A DNA stretch of 64,000 nt from Delphinella strobiligena (Eukaryota > Ascomycota > Dothideomycetes > Dothideales > Dothioraceae): assembly GCA_009982845.1 (NCBI GenBank), contig JAADKB010000002.1, positions 2,542,001-2,606,000 on the forward strand, given 5' to 3'. Below the pieces are notes generated by a model that was not told the origin of the DNA, searched no databases, and saw nothing but the letters and a program-made list of their open reading frames with translations. Both the position numbers and the translations under genes were made by a program. Of this stretch, positions 55,371-64,000 are shown piece by piece. Each line of letters opens with the position of its first letter. Position 1 is the stretch's first letter.

Positions 55371-55928
55371 CAGCGATTCGTTTCATTGTTTATTTGCAAA
55401 CAAGGTGACGGGAATGACAGCAGCATACCAGTACCACACATTCAGCGGCCTCACAAACAGGCAGGAGTGCAACTGCACAAGGTAGACAAACGTTGCACCG
55501 CAACTCATCTCAAGTCAAGTCGCGTCGAATTGAGGCAGAAAACCAGTCTCTCAGGTTGTGGTATGGAAAAATCAATACGAAAGCAGATAACGCCACTTCG
55601 CTGATGCTAAAACTATCCTATGTGATGCAGAGGGTATGTGATAAGTCACAAACCACGAAGTTCCATGTCCTTGTCCATGTCCTTGTCCCATGTATGCTAA
55701 CCAGGGTATCTTTTCGCCAATTGCCCAGTGACCACGCTATACAACCATAATCCGCTACAAAAAAAAAAGCAATAAAATCAAAAGAAAAGAAGAGAAAAAA
55801 AGTGCCAATTCGGATGAAGAGAAAGGGGAAAGTTGGCTTGATCTCTTTCTCGTCGTTCTTATTGGCATAGTACTTGTCGTGGTCCATTGGTGCACAAGCG
55901 GACGGCGCAGATGATTGCGATCAGCGAT
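55371..55928. other. Intergenic region
   Basis: 3' of the large minus-strand gene. An A-rich run lies at 55758-55801. No gene supported. Confidence 0.4.
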
Positions 55929-58900
55929 TTAATCCGCAATGCCAGCGTCCCTCTTCTCCGCATCAGTCATGACAGACCAGGTCATGATCATCTCGACCTC
56001 CTTTAACATTCTTTTGTTGCTTTCCGCCACGTTGGCCGCGGCGATTTTCTCCCACTCGACTTCATTGCGTTCTCGTTCTATTGATTTCTCCTGTTCGGTT
56101 GTAAGCACATCTGCTTGTCGAGCATTTTCCACCTCGTCGTGTTTCTCACCCTGACGGTCGTTTGCTTGTGCTTCTTCATCATCTTTGTTATTGTCGTCAT
56201 TTTCGGTGTCGAGATCGTTGATGTAGTCGTAGAGACGATCGATGTAGACGGGATTGATCACCATCCAACCCTTTTCGACATGCTCGCAGTCCACTGCGAC
56301 GGCCGAAGGAGTGGTAGCCTCGGCGTGGATAAATCTTGGGATTGGTCCGTTGCCAACAATATCCGAGGGTAGAGGGGAAGCTTGTTTTCCCGTCTGTTGT
56401 TGTGATGAAATCACCGAGATGGAAGAGGTTCTTGGGTTTGCAATGAGCGTTGAGGATGGAGTTGAGACTGCGGTGGGTCTCTTGGGGCCAAAAGTGAGCT
56501 TCAACCTCTTTGCTGGCGGGGCTATGGCCCGGGGAGAAGTGTCGGGCAAGAGCAGCGAGGTGGGATTTGTTCTTTTCAGAGTCTGTGTCTGCTTTTGTTC
56601 ATCTTTCTCCTTGTCCTTCATGTTCTGCGTTTTCTTGTCTTGGCCTTGGTCACTTTTCTTACTATGAACTGGAGGGTTTGTCGCAGGCGCAAGAGGCAAA
56701 CCAAGATCGACAAGAGCATCCCTCTTCCTCTCTCCCCTGGTAGAACGAGGACTAGCGGACTTGGAAGTAAAGATTCCAGGCGAGACATCCATTCTTAAGC
56801 GTTCAAGTTCTTTCTGTTTCTTGGCCGTCTTCTTGTCACTGTCACTGGACACAGCCAATGCTGGACTAACGATTACGCCGTTGCGCAAAGGTGAGGGGTT
56901 TTGAGCGATGGTAGGCGTCGCCTTTTCGGATGTCGCGGGATCAGAGGTAGGAGGAAGGGCACGAGTCGGAGTCGTCTTATGAACAAAGGCAAGATCAGGA
57001 GTAAGCGGAGAAGCGACCCTCATCCTCTTGGCAAGAGGAGGAGCCATGGCAGCAGCGACAGACGGAGTGATGGGAAGGACTTCAGCATCGGCGTCTTCAC
57101 CCAACATCTTCATCTTCCTCTTCCTCTCTCTGCTACGGCGTCCAGTGGTGTCACTGGGCGAGCCAAAGATGCCAGGACTGACATCCATTGTGAGCTTCTT
57201 CAGTGCTCTGGCGGCCTTTGGATCTGTGACAGGATGCATAATGTCGTCGTGGGACTGGAGGGGAGAGTGCTGTTGAGAGGTCTTCGTCTCAAGTGTGAAC
57301 ACATCAGCAGCAGTGACTGGCAAGGCAGAGTCTAGGGTGGGAGTGAGAGTTTCGAGCGATGCTTCTCCCAGCTCGTCCTCGGAAGAGTCGCCTGGCTGAC
57401 TGTCATCTGCTTGGATGTCGTCTAATTGATCGATGTTTGAGCCGGCCTTGTACTTTCTAAGCCTTTTAGCAATTTCATCAACTCCCAACTCGGTATCGGG
57501 CGACAAGCCAGCCGACACAGCTCTGGCCTCGGTGGCATTTGCAAAGTTGTAGCGACCCCAGTTCTTGATCATCGTCTCGACGCGGACGGTGCCCTTTCTG
57601 GCTTGACGCCTGACTTTGGGCTGTTCGACGCCATCGGCTTCCTCAGGCGAGTCGGCGTCCCGTTGCTGATTCGAAGACTTAGCGTCGTTGGCAAGTATGC
57701 GACCGACTTCCTTGCGGGCATGCTTTGCACTCAGGTAGCCGTAGCGCTTCCAATTCTTGATCATCGTATCGGCACACACTATACCTGGCTTGCGCTTTCG
57801 GTTGGTGGCTTGATCGTCAACTTCAACTTCTGATTCATCCAACTCGGACGAGTCAACTTCTGCGTTGGACTTGCGAGGGAGTTTGTGGGTTGCGGGCTTG
57901 GCGTCCATGGTGTTGATGAAGACATTGGACAACTTGGATGCACGACGGGAAGAGGAGTTTGGGGCATTCGGGGCAGGATTGGACTTTTGATTGTCATGTT
58001 CAGCATCACTTGTGGATACCGACGTGGGGAGACGATGGTCGTCTGTACCATGACTCGATGTGGCGCTGCTGGTTGAAGACACGGCAGATGCGCGTCGAGT
58101 CTTGGAGGCTTTTGTTGCAAGAGCTGGCGTCGTTTCAGTCGTCATTTCGGCCAATTCGGTCATCTCAGTCGTCTGTTGTGGTGCAAGAGCAGTGGACACG
58201 TGACGTAGTGAAGGAGAAGTGATTGTGAATGAGGTGGAAGAAGGCGACGCCATTCTCTTGGCGTGCGAGTGAGGTGCGTTGATCCGGGGGATGGATGGTG
58301 CACTCGACGACGAGACCGAGTCCTTGCGCGATTGTTCATTCGCGGCCTTGTCTTTTAGCGTGACAGCTTGAGCTTGACGCACTCCACCAAAGGACACAGA
58401 TGAGGGCTTGAAGCCGTCTTCTGCCATGTGAGTGGTGGCGGTGGTAGCAAGTGATTCGAGAAGCTTGTCCTTGTCCTTGTCTTCGTCGATTGATGAGTTT
58501 GCGGGTTGCGTTGACATTGACACCGGCATTGTCGCTGCTGTTGGCACTTTTGTTGTTGTCGTAGTTGATGACTTGGGAGTCTTTCGGAAAAAGTCTGTGA
58601 TTTTACGAGCGTGTCTGTGTGACGGTGGGTCATTCACTTCTTCCTGCGTGACGATGGTAGCTTCACTCGACTGTGTCATTTCATCACGCATCTCATTTTC
58701 ATCCTTCTTGCTCTCTACGAATGGCGCTACGTGAGATTCACTTGTGTTGTTGACTGCGCGCTTGACCTCTTCATGTGGTAAATGGGAGAGGTCGGTGGTG
58801 TTGCGTGGAGATGTGGTATTGTGTGACGAGGGAGGAGTCGGTGGGAGTGATGAAGCTGACTTTCCTCCTTCTTTTGCTTTTGAATTGCCCTCTTCTTCTT

Positions 58901-59063
58901 GTTCTACCTCTTTTCCTCCTTTTTCTTCTTCACCCCCTCCATCATCGTCCATCTTGACGCTCCGACGTTTGCGTTTGAAAGATGAAGATGAGCTTCCACC
59001 GCCCAGCGATGCGTTGGCGTCAATATGGAGCTCCCGGAACAGCTTCTTGGACATTGGGGACAT
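55929..59063 (-). CDS. Long disordered nuclear-type protein with PIP-box-like motif
   Basis: Intronless, 1044 residues; the ATG at 59063 (MSPMSKKLFRELHIDAN) is the first true ATG. Most of the chain is low-complexity Ser/Thr/Lys/Asp-rich and predicted disordered, with several basic signals (SFKRKRRSVK). Near residue 155 HARKITDFFRKTP resembles a PCNA-interacting box, lacking the leading Gln. Two pairs of internal repeats are seen: DTMIKNWKRYGYLSAKHAR and ETMIKNWGRYNFANATEAR (around 57749 and 57556), and TMDVSPGIFGSPS and RMDVSPGIFTSKS (around 57170 and 56775), each followed by a basic RKR stretch. The C-terminus has an ordered helix block (GWMVINPVYIDRLYDYINDL) and a long charged helix. A chromatin, replication or mitotic role is plausible but not shown. 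Confidence 0.8.
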   Translation of the reverse strand: MSPMSKKLFRELHIDANASLGGGSSSSSFKRKRRSVKMDDDGGGEEEKGGKEVEQEEEGNSKAKEGGKSASSLPPTPPSSHNTTSPRNTTDLSHLPHEEVKRAVNNTSESHVAPFVESKKDENEMRDEMTQSSEATIVTQEEVNDPPSHRHARKITDFFRKTPKSSTTTTTKVPTAATMPVSMSTQPANSSIDEDKDKDKLLESLATTATTHMAEDGFKPSSVSFGGVRQAQAVTLKDKAANEQSRKDSVSSSSAPSIPRINAPHSHAKRMASPSSTSFTITSPSLRHVSTALAPQQTTEMTELAEMTTETTPALATKASKTRRASAVSSTSSATSSHGTDDHRLPTSVSTSDAEHDNQKSNPAPNAPNSSSRRASKLSNVFINTMDAKPATHKLPRKSNAEVDSSELDESEVEVDDQATNRKRKPGIVCADTMIKNWKRYGYLSAKHARKEVGRILANDAKSSNQQRDADSPEEADGVEQPKVRRQARKGTVRVETMIKNWGRYNFANATEARAVSAGLSPDTELGVDEIAKRLRKYKAGSNIDQLDDIQADDSQPGDSSEDELGEASLETLTPTLDSALPVTAADVFTLETKTSQQHSPLQSHDDIMHPVTDPKAARALKKLTMDVSPGIFGSPSDTTGRRSRERKRKMKMLGEDADAEVLPITPSVAAAMAPPLAKRMRVASPLTPDLAFVHKTTPTRALPPTSDPATSEKATPTIAQNPSPLRNGVIVSPALAVSSDSDKKTAKKQKELERLRMDVSPGIFTSKSASPRSTRGERKRDALVDLGLPLAPATNPPVHSKKSDQGQDKKTQNMKDKEKDEQKQTQTLKRTNPTSLLLPDTSPRAIAPPAKRLKLTFGPKRPTAVSTPSSTLIANPRTSSISVISSQQQTGKQASPLPSDIVGNGPIPRFIHAEATTPSAVAVDCEHVEKGWMVINPVYIDRLYDYINDLDTENDDNNKDDEEAQANDRQGEKHDEVENARQADVLTTEQEKSIERERNEVEWEKIAAANVAESNKRMLKEVEMIMTWSVMTDAEKRDAGIAD

Positions 59064-60973
59064 TTCTCCCGACACTGAATCTCTGACCCACGGCTGTCTG
59101 GTCGTCGAGCGTATGATCCGTAGCGCTGTAAAGTGAGTTTGAGTGAAACCGAGTGAATTCGAGTGAATGGCCGATGCTCGTGCTGTTCTGCTGCACCTGC
59201 AGATGACGATAGTCCCGCTATCGTCCTTCGTACTCGTAGATCCTCAAAAAGACCGGAAGACCTGAAGACGTGTCTATCGATCAAGACTTTGTCAACTCGC
59301 CAGTCTATTTCGCTCACAACTTCTCTCTAAGCTTGTTGTTCCTCACTCTCACTTGCTCCCCAATTCTCCTGCTACTTTGAGTACTGCTACTGCACTTGCT
59401 GCAACCAAGACGCGTCCGCTGACTTTCCCCAATTCGTGTAACGCGCCCGCCTGACGCTCGGACCCCCACTAATCATAATCATATCAATCGCCGACATCCC
59501 CGATCCACGTCCACCACTTCTTTGGCATCTGATAATACCTTGAACATCTATCCTCCTGTTGATTATTCCAAATTTCATCATTGCCACTTTTAACTCTGTT
59601 GCTTACACCTTTTGTCTCGACTCATGTCTTGCCTGTCCCCGCCAAACCGTCAACTTTAAATGCCCACTTTCTCTCGCTTCCAATCACAATGCGCATACCA
59701 CGAGCCACCTCGGAGACCTGAAACTCATCATTTCTGTGAGACAGGTCCTCCTTCCCCGACACCTGTCCTACTCGTAGTAGCACCGTCTTTGCTCATCAAC
59801 ATCTTCCTTTCCACACATGTCGCACCATGTCACGTGTAACACTAACATGCTTTCGATCTGCCCTTTTCTTCCACTCTTGTTCCTTGAACCTGCCCTACAC
59901 CTTGTCTATCCCATCAACCATGCTTTGAACGCCACCACGCTGTCGGACACGGCACTCCACCCGGTCATCCTTCCACCCCCGTTATACCGTCTTCATCTTG
60001 CCCTCTGCTGTCAACGTCTTCGTTGAAAAATGGCAACTTCCGTGTGACGGCGTTACTTGACTGAATTGGCAAGACATTTCATGACGAAAAATAACGGTAT
60101 ATCATCTGTCCTGCCGCTACATAAAACTCATTATTCCCGACCTTCCTTATCAGTCTGACGGTCCGACATGGAGAAAAAGTCCTTTGAAATCACACGTGCT
60201 CGAGCACGCCAGCGAGCCGTTGAGACAACCTTCGGCAAAATATCCATTGCCGTGCCCGCCTTGACGTGATCCATTTCAACGCCCTTTCCGGCTTGTCCCA
60301 TGCAATCTTTGCCATGAAAGTAAATGTTGTTTCCTGTATCAGCAGGAGCGTACACCGACTGCCATCAGGCATTAAAAGCATACAGCGATCGCCCTCAGGA
60401 ACCTGTCATCTCTGTGCTTTGAATGACTGACTGCATGTCTGCCAAGTTTGACATCATTGCAGGCTTCAATCATAGGGTCTGTATCTCAGCATGATCATAA
60501 TATTGACGACCGTTGGTGCCCAGAATATCGACTCTTGTCCAATCTTGTCTTGGCGACTGCCCTAGAATAGGGTACCGACTCCTGTCCAATCTTGTCGTCC
60601 AATCTTGCCTTGGCGCTTGTAGGGCAGTCGCCAAACAAGTACTTTGACTTCAACATCAGACCCGGATCTAGCAATATCCCATGCGATACCCACGTGGGCC
60701 TTCCATCTGAATCAAGAACGTTGGTCTTCTTGCCGGACGATGCACCATAACCCTCTTAGAGTGTAAGACTTCGTCGGCAGTGTTCTCAGTATCAATCAGT
60801 GACGCCGAACTATTATGCCATGTGCCGAACGTGCTCGCATAACGGAAGTCGCAGCCTCTTTTTTTTCTCCTTATATAATGAATCTTTCCACCCCTGGTCA
60901 AGTCCGTGTCTAGACCTCTTCACCTTTCTCTTCTTCTTGCAGTGCCTGCCTTACTGCTCGCCATCAAAACATC
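59064..60973. other. Gene-poor interval
   Basis: About 1.9 kb. The short frames at 59559-59777, 59817-60026 and 60668-60901 have no motifs. A perfect 14-base inverted repeat lies at 60550-60634. Upstream of the rhodopsin-like gene are a TTATATAA sequence near 60872 and a pyrimidine-rich leader. Confidence 0.4.
60550..60634. repeat. Inverted repeat with internal direct repeats
   Basis: TTGGCGACTGCCCT (60550-60563) is perfectly inverted at 60621-60634, with a 57-base loop. The loop and its left flank contain three copies of a TCCAATCTTG(T/C)C unit. It could fold as a hairpin or be a relic of a small inverted-repeat element. Confidence 0.7.
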
Positions 60974-62135
60974 ATGTCAACGGGATTGGGCGGTACCACT
61001 GAATTGCAAAGGCTGGTCATCATTCCCATACCTTTCCTATGCGTCGCAACAGTCGCCGTTGCGCTGAGGACATGGGTTCGCCTTCGTATGACTCGATCAT
61101 TTGGCTGGGATGATGCTCTGTTGATAGCCTCGTTGGTATGTACTACCATTGCCTCGCCCATGGCTTCTCCTTACCTCTCTTGTTTCACGCCCGCGCACCT
61201 GAACAGCTCTTGGCTAATCCACAATCCTAGCTAAGCTTCGGCGTCGAGTGTGCCTTCCCTATTTATGCTGGATCATATTTCCTCAACCCTAACATAACAA
61301 ACAATATCATGGGAGAGCTGGAATTGACCAAGAAGGTTCTATCATCTGCCTTCCTTGCTTTGCGGAAAGAAGTCAAGACTGACTCTTGTAGATAACCATT
61401 GGCGGCCTTGCTGCCTATCAGGCCACCCAGATACTTTTCAAAGTGTCCATGGCATTCTTCTTCCTTCGAATCGCATTGGCTCCATGGCAAAGATGGACCA
61501 TTATCTCAAGTGTCGCCATTTTCGTCGTCTATACTACGCCTGTTATAGCTGTCACTATGTCCCGGTGTACCATCTGGCTTGACGATCCCGTCCCCCACTT
61601 CCACACATGTCAGGATTGGAACGATGTTCTCGAACCATTGAACTATGTTGGAGCAACTCTGAATGCACTCATTGATTGGATATTCGCCCTCACTCCCATC
61701 CTTGTCATTCTCAAGCTGAACATGAGCAGAGGCGACAAGGTGTCCGTCATCTTGGTCATTCTACTCGCCATCTCTGGAAGCGCCGCTTCTGTGGGTCGTA
61801 TCGTTTACATCCCAGGTTTAGCAAACGCCGCCAACGTGGTAAACCTAGCCTATGTTTCCATAGCCGAAGGAGGGGTTGGACTGATGGCCGCCTCGCTTGC
61901 AACCATGAAACCCCTGATCAAGCGAGTGAAGGACAGGAAGCAAGAACAGCATCCGAGCAAAGTCGCCGAAAGTGAAGAGAATCTCCAGGATCGAGCCCTA
62001 CGGAACCAGAAAAGCAATCACTCTTCCCAAGGCTTTTCAGATACCAGCACAGACTTTTCCAAGCCATCTATGATTGGACCAGAGGAATACACATTTTTAA
62101 CTACATCTACGAGCAAATGCGATTCGCCAGTTTGA
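60974..62135 (+). CDS. Rhodopsin-like (PTH11-related) seven-helix membrane protein
   Basis: Exons 60974-61135, 61231-61335 and 61392-62135 (introns 95 and 56 bases) give 336 residues. Seven hydrophobic helices are readable, beginning LVIIPIPFLCVATVAVALR and later AIFVVYTTPVIAVTMS and ILVILLAISGSAASVGRI. The first loop has the family mark RSFGWDDALLIASL, followed by FGVECAFPIY across the splice; DWIFALTPILVILKLNMSRGDK and the late EGGVGLMAASLATMKPL are also typical of the large fungal integral-membrane (rhodopsin-domain) family. The cytoplasmic tail is hydrophilic. It acts in the plasma membrane, perhaps as a receptor; ligand unknown. The family is greatly expanded in plant-associated ascomycetes. 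Confidence 0.88.
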
Positions 62136-63821
62136 GACTCTTCAATGGATCGAATTTGCATCAACCATGTCAAGAAGACTGCGGCAGCCAGGAACTCAGT
62201 CCCATTACCGCTGCTGTTTGTTACTGCAAGCAACCATAGCTTCGGTCTCGTCGACACTGTTGCGCAAGCATCTTGAACGCCATCTCCAGTTTTACTGTCC
62301 GCTTTTGGCTATAAAATGCGAAAGACTTCCAAACTTCAGATCGCGAGAACAAAAAGCGGTCGTGACCTCATTCACGACATCTCTGCCACCTTGATTGCAA
62401 GCTCAAAAGTCTTGAGTTTGCCAACAAAGGATTTCGTCGTGCCGTGATAAAGCACTTGTACCTCTCACGTCTCTCGGGTAAGAGATCATCGCGACCAAGA
62501 AGAAACATGATTTTCGGTTTTGATTCCAGAGGATCCAGTGATGGCGACTACATACCATTACGCTTGGTAGAGTTCTACTATGAAACACCATGCTCATTCG
62601 AGACGCCACTTTCATGAGAGAACTCCTGTTCTTTCTACAAGTGCTCACGGATTGCGACTGGGAGTCTTCCACGGAGATATATCCTGAAAGCGCGGAGAAC
62701 AGTCATGAGACCACAGCACATTTTTAAACTAACTTGTCGAACAACTAAAAGGATCACTGACAAGCACTAGATAGATGGTTACGAAGTGACGAATTGAAAA
62801 AAATCAATTTTATACACACCTACCGTGTGCTATTCACTCGCTACCCATTTGGGCTTATACTCACCTACCGTATGCTATTCGCCCGTCACCCATTCGGGCT
62901 TTCTACCTGTCTACTCCTTCGACACCAATAGCGATGAAGAGTGTCTCATCAACCTGATCCAGACGCGTATTCATCCAAAATAGCCAGGACAATCAGGACA
63001 GGGCGCCCTCAAAGCATCAGTAGTCCTTTCATGACACCAACGCGGCGTGCACCGACACAAGCAAGTCACAGCAGTACAAGCCCCATCATCCTTCCACTCC
63101 TCATCCACAGACCCACTGCCTTCTCGTGGCTCTTGTGGTTCTCATGATCATTGCAGACAGACTCGCAGACCTGCTCCTGTGCGCGACGACGAAAACCAGA
63201 TCGTGTAGATCTGTAGATCTGCGGACCAGCAGATCTTATCCCGCGCAACGACGGAACCAGATTATTGTAAATAAGGAGTCGAGGAGGTAGGCATATGTCG
63301 TATTATCGGCTATGCAGGGGTATTGAGAAGCGTAGGTATCTCAGCATACATACAATTGACCCCTTCGCCTTTGCTTTTTCTCATGTCAGTCTCGGCTTTC
63401 CTCATCAGAGCTTTGGCTTCTAAATGATCGATCAACTACCACGACGATGCGATCATGACGACAGGCAGATATTGCAGCAAAATATCTTCTTCTTAGTTAG
63501 ACGCCGCATCCGAGATTTGGTAGGAAGGCGAGTACTTGGTGAAAGTATTGTGTGGTCTGGAGAAGTATTGTAGTCTGACGAACATCTTTTCACGTATCTC
63601 TTCACATATAGCTTGTTGAATGCCACATATTCGATTTCAATTCAATTCAATTTCATGCGCTTGATGTCCCCCTGTTACTATGACTGCTGCCAATCCCCTT
63701 ATCACCATGACCGCCTCTAGTCCCCTCATATAACCATGACATAGACTATCAGGAGAACAAGAAAGTCAACAGAATGGCAAAAAGGCTGATACGACTCAAC
63801 CACCACGCCCGCTCACACGCC
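62136..63821. other. Gene-poor 3' region with short tandem duplication
   Basis: No gene supported. A 45-base unit beginning CACCTACCGT is repeated at 62817-62861 and 62862-62903 with few changes. (AATTC)-type short repeats lie near 63638-63652. Confidence 0.45.
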
Positions 63822-64000
63822 CGCTCATGCTCATGCTCACGCTCATGCTCACGCTCATGCTCACGCTCATGCTCACGCTCATGCTCACGCTCATGCTCAC
63901 GCTCATGCTCACGCTCATGCTCACGCTCATGCTCACGCTCATGCTCACGCTCATGCTCACGCTCATGCTCACGCTCATGCTCACGCTCATGCTCACGCTC
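63822..64000. repeat. 12-base minisatellite running off the window
   Basis: At least 14 near-perfect copies of GCTCATGCTCAC, 13.3 of them exact between 63841 and 64000, and continuing past the window end. On the plus strand one frame reads alternating Ala-His; the minus strand gives a Met-Ser-Val-Ser run. Coding status cannot be told from here. There are no spacers, so it is not a CRISPR array. Confidence 0.95.

Noticed and set aside
63822..64000. Possible CRISPR-like array
   Set aside because: Units are contiguous 12-mers without spacers, and the genome is eukaryotic.

Overview
The window is nuclear DNA of a filamentous ascomycete (Pezizomycotina). Genes are small and tightly packed, and are broken by short GT-AG introns, mostly 45-70 bases, with CTRAY-type branch sites. 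They include a sterol 14-alpha-demethylase with fungal CYP51 motifs, ATG10, a yapsin-like GPI-anchored aspartic protease and a rhodopsin-like fungal seven-helix membrane protein. A Dothideomycete is my best guess, from the closeness of the CYP51 protein to that class, but this is inference. No rRNA, tRNA, CRISPR array or intact transposon was seen.

Layout. 0-9.8 kb is a conserved housekeeping block: CYP51 (-), a CHK2/PRD-4 checkpoint kinase (-), ATG10 (+), a U1A/U2B''-type spliceosomal RRM protein (-), the Arp2/3 subunit ARPC1 (+) and a lineage-specific protein (-). 10-20 kb holds two unrecognised proteins, one with LRRs, then a MEMO-family protein (-) facing a small Cys-rich-tailed protein (+), and a secreted Cys-rich protein (-). 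20-35 kb is an accessory stretch: a C2H2 protein, a two-module orphan, a single-pass membrane protein with a Cys-rich ectodomain, a CHAT protease-like domain fused to a WD40-type C-terminus, a small helical orphan and an HExxH metallopeptidase-like orphan. 36-42.4 kb holds two large inverted C2H2 zinc-finger paralogues with a small zinc-finger gene between them. 43-53.5 kb has orphans, the aspartic protease, two short C2H2-type genes and a decayed relative of one of them. 53.5-55.9 kb is rich in simple repeats. 55.9-59 kb encodes a long disordered nuclear-type protein with a PIP-box-like motif. 61-62.1 kb encodes the rhodopsin-like membrane protein. The window ends in a 12-base minisatellite.

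Gene relations. There is no obvious biosynthetic cluster. Pairs such as MEMO and the 17.4 kb gene, or CHK2 and ATG10, share short intergenic promoters. The most notable gene is the CHAT-WD40 fusion at 28.3-30.8 kb: a caspase-fold domain with an intact His/Cys pair joined to a beta-propeller-like region, the architecture expected of a receptor-protease in a cell-death or non-self-recognition role. That role is inferred from architecture only. The second theme is expansion of multi-C2H2 proteins of one local family. Exon boundaries below were read by eye from splice consensus and frame continuity.
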